Below are positions 54,208-63,016 of a DNA stretch of 64,000 nucleotides, in pieces. Each line of letters starts with the position of its first letter. The stretch's first letter is position 1. A program made the translations under genes and the position numbers. The notes below the pieces were generated by a model. It was not told the origin of the DNA. It was given only the letters and a program-made list of their open reading frames with translations, and did no database searches. Origin of the DNA: Bacteroidia bacterium (GTDB lineage Bacteria > Bacteroidota > Bacteroidia > Bacteroidales > Azobacteroidaceae). Location: assembly GCA_026000155.1 (NCBI GenBank), contig BNYG01000006.1:1-64000 (forward strand), given 5' to 3'.

Positions 54208-56940
54208 ATGAAAAACAATACCATTTTATCCATATTATTTGCAATATTCTTTTGTCTCTCCCTTGTTTCCTGCAAACAAAAAGCGGCTGAATACATCATT
54301 GGTGTTTCCCAGTGCAGCGATGACGACTGGCGGCGCAAGATGAATACGGAAATGCAACACGAAGCGATGTTGCATCCAGGAATTACACTCGACATCCAAT
54401 TTGTTTCCGATGATACGGAAAAACAAATCGCTGACATACAGAACTTTATTGATAAAAAGGTCGATTTAATCATCGTATCTCCCAATGTGGCCGCCCCGAT
54501 TACGCCTGTAATTGAAAAGGCTTATGCAGCAGGAATTCCGGTGGTGCTGGTTGACCGGAAAATTTTATCGGACAACTATACGGCATTTATCGGCGCAGAC
54601 AATTATCAGATTGGGAAAGAAGTCGGCAATTATGTGGTGAAATTACTTGGCGGAAAAGGGAATATTGTTGAAATCCGTGGCTTGGAAGGTTCCTCTCCGG
54701 TTACGGAACGGCATCAAGGATTTATCAGCGTCATTCATAATTATCCGGAAATCAACACGATATATGAAGCCGATGGAGCTTGGTTGCAAGAGATTGCCGG
54801 ACAAAAAATGACAGAAGTGCTTGCCGGAAATCCGGATATCGACCTCGTTTTTGCCCATAACGACCGGATGGCGATGGGCGCTTACGATGCCGCTAATTTG
54901 CAGGACAAAGCCAATGGTATTTATTTTATCGGCATTGACGCACTTCCGGGCAGCAACGGTGGAATTGAACAAGTGCTTGAAAACAAGTTGAAAGCGACCT
55001 TTATTTACCCCACCAGCGGAGAAAAAATCATTCAATTGGCAAGCAATATTCTTCAGGGAAAACCCTACGAGAAAAACAACACGCTCTATACCAATGTGGT
55101 GGACGAAACCAACGCACGGGTGTTGAAACTGCAAACCGATGTGATTATCGAACAGGAAAATAAACTCAATTTTCTGGATAACCGGGTGGACACTTATCTG
55201 TCGCAATACACCACGCAGCGTTATCTACTCTTGGCGGCTGTCTTTATAGTGGCTTTATTCATCGGCTTATCTTATTTTATTTTCCGGGCTTATCGTGCCA
55301 AACACCGTTTAAATATCGAACTGGAAAAACGCGGCGAACAATTGGTTGCCTTATCCAAACAATTGGAAGAAGCCACCCATGCCAAACTCGTTTTCTTTAC
55401 CAATATTTCACATGAATTCCGGACGCCGTTAACGCTGATTTCCGGTCCGGTAAGTTCCCTTTTGGCGGATAAAACCATCAATGTGGAACAACGCCGTTTG
55501 CTTACTTTGATGCAGAAGAATATTGGGATACTGATGAAACTCATAGACCAAATCATTGATTTCCGGAAATATGAAAATGGAAAATTAAAGCTTGATTTGA
55601 GTCCATCGGATTTGAAAGAACAATTTATTGAGTGGAATGAATCGTTTAGGGAAATAGCCAAAAGAAAACATTTGAATTTTCATTTTAATGTGTTGCCGGA
55701 CGCTGATTTTTCGATGGCAATTGATGTACCCAAAATGGAACGCATTTATTTCAATTTGCTTTCCAATGCATTGAAATTTACTCCGGAGAAAGGAACGGTT
55801 TCGGTCAATCTAAATAAAATCAATCAAGACAACACGGATTATGCAGTGATTGAAGTGTCTAATTCCGGCAAGGGAATTTCGGAAGAAGACATTCAGCATA
55901 TTTTTGACCGTTTCTATCAGGTCGATTCCCATTTTGCCGGTTCGGGAATCGGTTTGGCTTTAACTAAGGCCATGGTGGAATTGCATGAAGGTCAGATTCA
56001 GGTAAATAGCACAGCAGACGGTTGGACAACCTTTACCGTTCTTCTTCCCTTCCGGCAGAAAGAAACCCAATCCCAATCCGTAGAGACAAGGAATACCTTG
56101 TCTCTACCAACCGCCATTACCCCATTTGACAATGAAACACCTAACCATAGGGAAACCGTTTTCGATGAAACCAGAAACGACCATAAACAATTGGTTTTGG
56201 TGGTGGACGACAATCCCGATATTCGTTCCTATATCCGAATGGTTATGCAGAATCAATACACCATTATGGAATCCGAAAATGGCGAAGAAGGTTTCAAAAA
56301 AGCGGTCAAACACATCCCCGACATTATTATCAGCGATGTGATGATGCCTAAAATCGACGGTATCGAACTGTGCCAAAAACTAAAGGCGGAACTTTCCACC
56401 AGCCATATTCCGGTTATACTGCTGACAGCCTGTTCGTTGGACGAACAACGGATTACCGGATTCAAGAGCGGTGCGGATGATTATATTGCCAAACCGTTCA
56501 ATTCGGATATTCTGGAAGTTCGCGTAAGCAATCTGATTGAAAGCCGGAAACGTTTGAAAGCGCTGTTCCGGGAAAATCTGTTTTCGAGAAATTCCGGAGA
56601 TGAAATCAATGAGGCAGAAAAAACTTTTCTTGCCGGATTGAATGAGTTAATAGAAAAACACCTATCCGATTCAGCCTTGAATGTGGAAGACTTAGGGCAG
56701 CATATCGGACTGTCCCGCACCCAACTCTACCGTAAAGTAAAATCACTGACGGGTTATTCTCCCAATGAACTCTTGCGGATTATGCGTCTGAAAAAAGCCT
56801 GCGCCCTCTTGTCTTCTTCCGAATCGAACGTGGCAGAAGTGGCTTACGACACAGGATTCACTTCAGCTTCTTACTTTGCCAAATGCTTCAAGGATTATTA
56901 TAATGAAAGTCCAACGGATTATTTGAAACGGATTCGTTAA
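54208..56940 (+). CDS. Hybrid two-component system regulator with LacI-type periplasmic sugar-binding sensor (BT1754-like)
   Basis: 910 residues. A lipoprotein-like signal precedes a periplasmic-binding-protein domain (YIIGVSQCSDDDWRRKMNTE, VDLIIVSPNVAAPI, VLVDRKILSDNYTAFIGADN). Then come a membrane helix near residues 334-357, HisKA with His402 (NISHEFRTPLTLI), HATPase (NALKFTPEKGTVSV, GSGIGLALTKAMVE), a receiver with Asp710 (IIISDVMMPKIDG) and an AraC-type helix-turn-helix (LSRTQLYRKVKSLTGYSPNE). In B. thetaiotaomicron the equivalent protein binds fructose and switches on the levan genes. A palindromic repeat is translated in the linker before the receiver. Confidence 0.93.
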   Translation: MKNNTILSILFAIFFCLSLVSCKQKAAEYIIGVSQCSDDDWRRKMNTEMQHEAMLHPGITLDIQFVSDDTEKQIADIQNFIDKKVDLIIVSPNVAAPITPVIEKAYAAGIPVVLVDRKILSDNYTAFIGADNYQIGKEVGNYVVKLLGGKGNIVEIRGLEGSSPVTERHQGFISVIHNYPEINTIYEADGAWLQEIAGQKMTEVLAGNPDIDLVFAHNDRMAMGAYDAANLQDKANGIYFIGIDALPGSNGGIEQVLENKLKATFIYPTSGEKIIQLASNILQGKPYEKNNTLYTNVVDETNARVLKLQTDVIIEQENKLNFLDNRVDTYLSQYTTQRYLLLAAVFIVALFIGLSYFIFRAYRAKHRLNIELEKRGEQLVALSKQLEEATHAKLVFFTNISHEFRTPLTLISGPVSSLLADKTINVEQRRLLTLMQKNIGILMKLIDQIIDFRKYENGKLKLDLSPSDLKEQFIEWNESFREIAKRKHLNFHFNVLPDADFSMAIDVPKMERIYFNLLSNALKFTPEKGTVSVNLNKINQDNTDYAVIEVSNSGKGISEEDIQHIFDRFYQVDSHFAGSGIGLALTKAMVELHEGQIQVNSTADGWTTFTVLLPFRQKETQSQSVETRNTLSLPTAITPFDNETPNHRETVFDETRNDHKQLVLVVDDNPDIRSYIRMVMQNQYTIMESENGEEGFKKAVKHIPDIIISDVMMPKIDGIELCQKLKAELSTSHIPVILLTACSLDEQRITGFKSGADDYIAKPFNSDILEVRVSNLIESRKRLKALFRENLFSRNSGDEINEAEKTFLAGLNELIEKHLSDSALNVEDLGQHIGLSRTQLYRKVKSLTGYSPNELLRIMRLKKACALLSSSESNVAEVAYDTGFTSASYFAKCFKDYYNESPTDYLKRIR
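56080..56107. repeat. GTAGAGAC palindrome inside the hybrid sensor gene
   Basis: Arms GTAGAGACAAGG and CCTTGTCTCTAC flank AATA. It is translated as SVETRNTLSLP in the linker between the kinase ATPase domain and the receiver. It is related to the perfect palindrome at 40221-40248. Confidence 0.75.
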
Positions 56941-56991
56941 AACAAACTGCTTTTCCTTAGCTGATTTGCTGTTGATTTGAGAAAATAACAT

Positions 56992-56999
56992 TACCTTTG
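56992..56999 (+). promoter_or_regulatory. -7 element for the second Kelch regulator
   Basis: TACCTTTG matches TAnnTTTG and lies 36 bp before the ATG at 57036. Confidence 0.55.
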
Positions 57000-57035
57000 T
57001 CTTAAGATACTATTGTTCCGATAAAAAAAGATACT

Positions 57036-59612
57036 ATGCGAACCACTCTTCAATCCGTTCGTTCCAAACAGGTATGTATTATTTTTTGCATATTGCCCTC
57101 TCTTTTTGCTTTTACAACTTTGGCTCAGGAAGCCCAATACGGATTAAAATTCAACTCCAACAATTACGAACCCGAAATGCGTACGAGTTTGAATTTGAGT
57201 CCGGATGATTATCTTTCTTTTCCGGAAGGATTTTCCATGTCTTTCGACACTAAATTCCATTTCAAAGACGTACATATCTATGGTTATATATTCCGGATTA
57301 TCAACGACTCCGGAAATAGCATAGACCTTATCGTGGGGGATGTGAACCTTATTTTTTCCATGCCTTCCGGCAGTATTATCTCCAACAATCCCTTGACGGA
57401 TGTAAACATCATTCCGGAACAATGGATTCCTGTCCGTATCAATATAGATATTCAAAAAGAGGAACTGGAAATACAGGCCGGAGAATACGTAAAAAAATGG
57501 AATACCCCCGAAGTCCGGAAATTCGATCAGGTTGAAATCCTGTTTGGAAAGACAAACGATCCGCAAAGACAGGTCATCGATGTTCCGGATATGACGGTTA
57601 AAAATATAAAAATTGCCGATTTATCAGGAAAACCGGTCTATTCCTGGAAACTTTCCAAACATGTATCCGACGGGGTTTATGACGACCTGAAACATCGTTT
57701 TGCCAAATGTGAAAATCCGAACTGGTTATTGGATAATTATGGAATCTGGAGAAAGGAAATAACATTTAATGCCGGGATAACTCCTTATTTATCGTACGAT
57801 TTTGATAAGAATATCATCGCTGTGGCCGATCAAGATTCATTCTATACTTTTTCAGTAGCAGACAGTCGCTTCGAAAAGCATACTGTAAAGAAAAAACTAT
57901 CCTATCAAATCTCCTCGAATCAGATGATATATAATACCTTGGATTCGAGTTTTTATGCCTATAATTTAATAAAAGAGGGCGATGCCAGGGAGTTTGTTCC
58001 TTTCAATCTGCGGGAAGGCGAATGGGGGAATACGACCGCACACAATCACAGTACGGATTACAGGCATCATAACCGGTATTTTTCTCCGGAACAGAATCGC
58101 CTGTATCTCTTTGGAGGCTATGGGCATTTGAAATACAAGGGAGGAGCGTTTATATACGATGTGGATACTCAATCCTGGTCTCAAACCACATTCAAAGGGG
58201 ATAGCATCACGCCCCGCTATTTAAGCGGAATGGGAAAAATAGACGATGAGCATCTGTTGTTTTTTGGCGGTTACGGCAGTGAAACCGGAAATCAGGCGCT
58301 TCAAGCGCAATTTTATTATGATTGTTACTTGGTCGATATAAAAACAATGACAGCCAAAAAACTGTGGACATTGGAGGATCCTGTGGAAAATTTTGTCGTT
58401 TCCAATTCGCTGGTGGTTGATACGCTCAATAACTGTTTTTATGCCTTATGTTATCCTTCCATGAAATCCAATTCCATGATTTCACTCCATAAGTTTTCTT
58501 TGGACAAACCGGAACAGGAAGTAGTGGCCGATCCAATCCCGATTAAATATAATGATGTCTTTGCGTATGTGGATCTGTTTTTTGATACATTCGGCAATCA
58601 ATTTATTGCGGCGACTTTTGCTCCGGAAACCGGAACAGAGACAAACGTATCTATCTACACCTTATCCTTTCCGCCTTTGAAAAAAACCGATATCTATCAG
58701 GTCGAAAAAGAGAAAACAAATTCTTTCTTGCCATTCATAATCCTGCTGCTCCTTTCCCTTCCGGTTCTGGTTTGGCTTTTCAGTAGAATAAAGAGAAAAC
58801 AGACAGGTGTTGAAAGCACTGAAAATAAAGTAAAGGATGGCGATGCGGTGGCTATGGTAGGAATAAATACGGTGAAACAATTACAAAAGCAGGCCATCTA
58901 TTTGTTTGGCGGATTTCAGGTTGTCGATAAATCCGGAAATGATGTATCGGCTCATTTCAAACCTTTATTGAAAAATTTATTTCTGCTGATATTATTGAAC
59001 ACCATCAAAAACGGAAAAGGCATTGCTTTCTCCAAATTAAAAGAGATTTTATGGTTTGACAAAAGCGAAGAAAGCGCCAACAATAACAGAGGTGTTGCAT
59101 TAAGCAAGATCCGGCAGATCATGGATAATGTAAGCGAAATCCGGTTTAATAAAAAAGGTGTTTACTGGAGTGTTGAATTCGGAGAAGGAATTTACTGCGA
59201 TTATTATGAAGCGCTTGTTTTGATGAAAAAAATAAAAGAAAACAAGGAAACCTCCATGAATGATATCCAAAGGCTTTTGACGATTGTTAAGGCGGGCGAG
59301 TTGTTGCCCAACACGCAAGTCGAATGGGCGGACACTTTTAAATCCGAATTTTCCAACGAACTGATAGATTTGATTTCAGGCATTATCCGGAAAAATGACG
59401 CCCTGTTTTCCGACGATGTATCCATTGATATGGCGAATGCCCTGTTTATTCATGACCTGTTAAATGAAGATGCTTTGAAATTAAAATGTAAAGTGTTGAT
59501 AAAAACGGGTAAAAACGGACTGGCCAAAAATACTTACACTGCTTTTCTTAAAGAGTACGCCGTTTTGTTCGGAATGGAATATAAATATTCTTTTGATCAA
59601 ATAGTCAATTAA
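57036..59612 (+). CDS. Second membrane-spanning Kelch/winged-helix regulator (paralogue of 12309)
   Basis: 858 residues with the same plan as the protein at 12309. Signal peptide (to about residue 31); LamG-like sandwich (DYLSFPEGFSMSFDTKFH); Kelch-like blades (LYLFGGYGHLKYKGGAFIYD, then LLFFGGYGSETGNQ); one membrane helix near residues 563-583 (FLPFIILLLLSLPVLVWLF) with SRIKRKQ behind it. The cytoplasmic part has QAIYLFGGFQVVDKSGND, winged-helix text (ESANNNRGVALSKIRQIM) and a BTAD/TPR-like tail (GLAKNTYTAFLKEY near the end). It is expected to sense a glycan or lipoprotein in the periplasm and bind DNA upstream of the SusC gene 175 bp downstream. The ligand and target are inference. Confidence 0.75.
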   Translation: MRTTLQSVRSKQVCIIFCILPSLFAFTTLAQEAQYGLKFNSNNYEPEMRTSLNLSPDDYLSFPEGFSMSFDTKFHFKDVHIYGYIFRIINDSGNSIDLIVGDVNLIFSMPSGSIISNNPLTDVNIIPEQWIPVRINIDIQKEELEIQAGEYVKKWNTPEVRKFDQVEILFGKTNDPQRQVIDVPDMTVKNIKIADLSGKPVYSWKLSKHVSDGVYDDLKHRFAKCENPNWLLDNYGIWRKEITFNAGITPYLSYDFDKNIIAVADQDSFYTFSVADSRFEKHTVKKKLSYQISSNQMIYNTLDSSFYAYNLIKEGDAREFVPFNLREGEWGNTTAHNHSTDYRHHNRYFSPEQNRLYLFGGYGHLKYKGGAFIYDVDTQSWSQTTFKGDSITPRYLSGMGKIDDEHLLFFGGYGSETGNQALQAQFYYDCYLVDIKTMTAKKLWTLEDPVENFVVSNSLVVDTLNNCFYALCYPSMKSNSMISLHKFSLDKPEQEVVADPIPIKYNDVFAYVDLFFDTFGNQFIAATFAPETGTETNVSIYTLSFPPLKKTDIYQVEKEKTNSFLPFIILLLLSLPVLVWLFSRIKRKQTGVESTENKVKDGDAVAMVGINTVKQLQKQAIYLFGGFQVVDKSGNDVSAHFKPLLKNLFLLILLNTIKNGKGIAFSKLKEILWFDKSEESANNNRGVALSKIRQIMDNVSEIRFNKKGVYWSVEFGEGIYCDYYEALVLMKKIKENKETSMNDIQRLLTIVKAGELLPNTQVEWADTFKSEFSNELIDLISGIIRKNDALFSDDVSIDMANALFIHDLLNEDALKLKCKVLIKTGKNGLAKNTYTAFLKEYAVLFGMEYKYSFDQIVN

Positions 59613-59664
59613 AAAAACTTTATTCTTTTCTCGTTACCAACGATTAAATTCGGGAACCACTTTT

Positions 59665-59686
59665 GGCTTTTTTTTTCAAAAAAGCC
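59665..59686 (+). terminator. Hairpin after the second Kelch regulator
   Basis: GGCTTTTTT pairs with AAAAAAGCC around a short loop and is followed by TATTTTCTTTTT. A plausible intrinsic terminator between the regulator and the SusC operon. Confidence 0.45.
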
Positions 59687-59739
59687 TATTTTCTTTTTCA
59701 ACTAATGATTAATTAATGCAAACGGTAAAGGTTGCATCG

Positions 59740-59774
59740 GATATTTGCATCGTATTACTTCATTAGTAACTTTA
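59740..59774 (+). promoter_or_regulatory. Promoter region of the third SusC gene with related 12-mer
   Basis: TATTACT followed by TCATTAGTAACT (59760-59771) matches the repeat found at 14914 and 26083. A -7-like GATATTTG lies at 59740-59747 and another, TAACTTTA, overlaps the motif at 59767-59774. Only one full repeat is present, and it is phased differently from the two multi-repeat promoters, so regulation may differ. Confidence 0.45.
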
Positions 59775-59786
59775 AAAATAATATTT

Positions 59787-62700
59787 ATGAACAGAAAATT
59801 AAGAAAGAAAAAACGATTCATGGAAAGTAAAAGTTTGGGTTCTTTCCTTCGAGCAGGAATGGTGTGGTTCCTTTGTATCGGATGCATTCAGGGAATCAAT
59901 GCACAGAACAACACAAAGAAAATAACAGGAAAAGTAACGGATGAACAGGGAGAAGTCATCATTGGCGCGAGTGTAGTGACATCCGATAAATCAGCCGGTG
60001 CAGTTACGGATGTCGACGGTCTTTTCTCGTTGAATGTTTCCTCTAACATCACTTTAACCGTTTCATATTTGGGGTATCAGACAAAGAAAGTGACTGTTGG
60101 AGCGCAGAGCTATTATGAAGTCGTCTTGAATGAAGACACGCAATCGCTGGAAGAGGTAGTTGTGGTGGGTTATGGCACCCAGAAAAAAGCAACGATAACC
60201 GGATCGGTTGTCGCGGTGGATAATAAGGAATTAACCACCACTAAAAATACCAATATCCAAAATATGTTGACAGGAAAATTGCCCGGTGTACGGAATATAC
60301 AAAAAACTTCCGAGCCGGGTCAATTTACAAATCAATTTGATATTCGCGGATTGGGAGCGCCTCTTTTGGTGGTGGACGGTGTTCCCCGGGGTGATCTTCC
60401 GCGTATGGATCCGAATGATATTGAAAGTATTTCGGTGTTGAAAGATGCTTCGGCGGCGATTTATGGTATCCGGGCAGCCAATGGAGTCATATTGGTTACC
60501 ACCCGGAAGGGAGAGCGGGGAAGAGCAAAAATCGAATATTCGGCTTATTACGGTATTCAGACACCTGCCGAAATGTTGCATCCACTCGGATCGTGGGACA
60601 GGGCTATACTGGCGAATGAACTTAAAATGCGAAGCACCACAGACCCGCAAAAAGAATATTCTCAGGAATATTTCGATAAATTGGCCAAAGGAGAGATGCC
60701 CGATACGGACTGGTATGACGCGATATTGAAAAATACTTCTCCTCAACAACAACAAAATGTTTCCATCAGTGGCGGATCGGATAAAATGGATTATTATGTC
60801 AATTTCGGTTATACCGATCAAGGCAGTTTCTTCCGGACCAATTCGGCCAACTACAACCGTTATAACCTGAGGAGCAACTTGAATGCTCAAATCACCAGGG
60901 ACTTGAAAGCCGGCATCAAACTCAATATGATCACGGACGAGACCAACCGGCAGAATATGGGAAGCTGGGAAGTATTTAAAATGCTCTGGCGGTCACGTCC
61001 CACCGATCCGGTATATGCGAATAATACGGAGCCTTATTTCTACCGGCCGGATGTGGAATTTAATCCGGCGGCGGTCATACGTCCTGATCTCTCCGGTTAT
61101 GTGCAAGACAAGAAGAACATATTTCAATCCAACATGTATCTGGAATACGATGTTCCCTTTGTCAAAGGCTTGTCGGCCAAGGCTATGTTCAGTTACGACA
61201 AGACTTACAATGACAATGCCACTTTCAGGAAGGAATATAATGAATACCGTCATAATGCAGTAACGGATGCATTTGAAATAGCTTCGACACGAAACAGCAA
61301 AACCGAATTGAGACGTGTATTCAGTACCAGCTATTCCACGCTGTGGAATGCCCAATTGAATTATGATAACACGTTTGCAGAAAAACACAATGTGGCCGCC
61401 CTGCTGTTATATGAAGAAAGTTATAGCCAAGGCTATGATTTCAGCGCCAAACGTTTTTTTGAAATACCTATCCCTTATCTTTTTGCCGGTAATTCCGAAA
61501 ATCAGGAGGGAACCGGAAGCGGTTTGAGTGAAAATGCGTCGAAGGCATTGGTCGGAAGATTAAATTATGATTTTGCCGGTAAATATATCGCCGAATTTTC
61601 CTTCCGTTACGATGGTTCTTCCAAATTTCCCAAAGGCAAGCAGTGGGGATTTTTTCCGAGTGTATTGTTGGCCTACCGCCTGTCCGAGGAAGCTTTTATC
61701 CGGGATAATTTATCCTTTGTTCAAAATCTGAAAATAAGAGGTACTTGGGGAAAATTGGGAGACGACGGGGCTTCTCAGTTCCAATTTATTGAAGGTTATG
61801 ATTATCCGCAGGCCTACCACAACCGATCGAATCTTCCAAGAGGCAGTGTATTTGGGAATGTCTTTGTCAATGCCTTGGGCTTCCGGAGTGCGCCGAACCC
61901 GGATTTAACCTGGTACACGGCTGAAATGAAAAATATTGGAGTCGATGCGGATTTGTGGAACGGATTATTCGGTTTCTCTGTCGATTTCTTCCGCCGCGAT
62001 CGCGATGGCTTGTTGGACACACCCAGCGTGGTAGTGCCGGCTACATTCGGTTCGGGTATTTCACAGGCTAATCTGAATGCCGACCGTACCCAGGGATTTG
62101 AAGTGGAACTGCGTCATAGCCACCGGATAAATGATTTCCGGTATAATGTGAGCGCTTCCGTACAAATGACCCGGAGTATGTGGACCAGAAGGTTGATGCC
62201 TGATCGATCCAACTCGTATGATTATTGGCGCAATAATTACATCGACCGTTACAAAGATATCTGGTTTGGAAAAGGTTCCAATGGATACTATCAGTCGTAT
62301 GATGAAATAGCCAATTCTATTTATGCCAATGCCCAATCTCTTCCCGGCGACCCGATTTACGAAGATTGGAATGGAGACGGCGTCATTGATGATCAGGATA
62401 AATATGCAATTGCCACTACCACCAATTCAGACGGTAACGGCGGGCTTCCGGGAACCAACCTCAATAATGCCCGTAATTATCCCCTCATGAATTTCAGTAC
62501 GACATTAGGCGGTCAATGGAAATGGCTTGATTTTCATCTGCTCTTTCAAGGAGCAGCCATGTCATACATCGGATATGGCGAGCAATTGTTGAACCCTTTA
62601 ACATGGGAGGGAAATGCCCTGGACCTGTTGTTTGACCGGTGGCACCCGGCTGATCCCGATATAGACCCCTACGACCCTACCACTCAATGGCTTTCCGGAT

Positions 62701-62981
62701 ATTATCCGTACGGAAGAACGAGAGCGGAAGAAACATCCGCCTTCAACCTGCAAAGCGGCGCCTATCTGCGCTTGAAAAGCGCTGAAATAGGTTTTACAGT
62801 TCCTAAAAATCGCGCTTTTGACCGGATTGGGATTAAGAATCTGAGGCTTTATGTCAATGCTTATAATCTGCTGACTTTTACCGGAGTGAAAGGTCTTGAC
62901 CCGGAAAAACCGACAGAAACGTATGGCTATCTTTATCCGTTGAACAGAACGTTTAATTTCGGAGGTACGATAAGCTTTTAA
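59787..62981 (+). CDS. SusC/RagA-family TonB-dependent transporter (third locus)
   Basis: About 1064 residues from the ATG at 59787. The frame extends upstream to a TTG that overlaps the promoter, and an ATG at 59820 is also possible; the long basic N-region resembles that of the SusC at 15011. Signal peptide ends at GINAQ-NN. Carboxypeptidase-regulatory-like domain (ITGKVTDEQGEVIIGASVVT), plug (LEEVVVVGYGTQKKATITGS, FDIRGLGAPLLVVDGVPRGD, VLKDASAAIYGIRAANGV), and a barrel ending FNFGGTISF. Cargo unknown. A SusD partner follows. Confidence 0.94.
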   Translation: MNRKLRKKKRFMESKSLGSFLRAGMVWFLCIGCIQGINAQNNTKKITGKVTDEQGEVIIGASVVTSDKSAGAVTDVDGLFSLNVSSNITLTVSYLGYQTKKVTVGAQSYYEVVLNEDTQSLEEVVVVGYGTQKKATITGSVVAVDNKELTTTKNTNIQNMLTGKLPGVRNIQKTSEPGQFTNQFDIRGLGAPLLVVDGVPRGDLPRMDPNDIESISVLKDASAAIYGIRAANGVILVTTRKGERGRAKIEYSAYYGIQTPAEMLHPLGSWDRAILANELKMRSTTDPQKEYSQEYFDKLAKGEMPDTDWYDAILKNTSPQQQQNVSISGGSDKMDYYVNFGYTDQGSFFRTNSANYNRYNLRSNLNAQITRDLKAGIKLNMITDETNRQNMGSWEVFKMLWRSRPTDPVYANNTEPYFYRPDVEFNPAAVIRPDLSGYVQDKKNIFQSNMYLEYDVPFVKGLSAKAMFSYDKTYNDNATFRKEYNEYRHNAVTDAFEIASTRNSKTELRRVFSTSYSTLWNAQLNYDNTFAEKHNVAALLLYEESYSQGYDFSAKRFFEIPIPYLFAGNSENQEGTGSGLSENASKALVGRLNYDFAGKYIAEFSFRYDGSSKFPKGKQWGFFPSVLLAYRLSEEAFIRDNLSFVQNLKIRGTWGKLGDDGASQFQFIEGYDYPQAYHNRSNLPRGSVFGNVFVNALGFRSAPNPDLTWYTAEMKNIGVDADLWNGLFGFSVDFFRRDRDGLLDTPSVVVPATFGSGISQANLNADRTQGFEVELRHSHRINDFRYNVSASVQMTRSMWTRRLMPDRSNSYDYWRNNYIDRYKDIWFGKGSNGYYQSYDEIANSIYANAQSLPGDPIYEDWNGDGVIDDQDKYAIATTTNSDGNGGLPGTNLNNARNYPLMNFSTTLGGQWKWLDFHLLFQGAAMSYIGYGEQLLNPLTWEGNALDLLFDRWHPADPDIDPYDPTTQWLSGYYPYGRTRAEETSAFNLQSGAYLRLKSAEIGFTVPKNRAFDRIGIKNLRLYVNAYNLLTFTGVKGLDPEKPTETYGYLYPLNRTFNFGGTISF

Positions 62982-63016
62982 TAAAGATTGATCATTAACA
63001 TATAAAGATAAAAAAT

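Noticed and set aside
60231..60890. 219-codon minus-strand frame opposite the third SusC gene
   Set aside because: Shadow of a strongly supported TonB-dependent transporter; no domain or start context.
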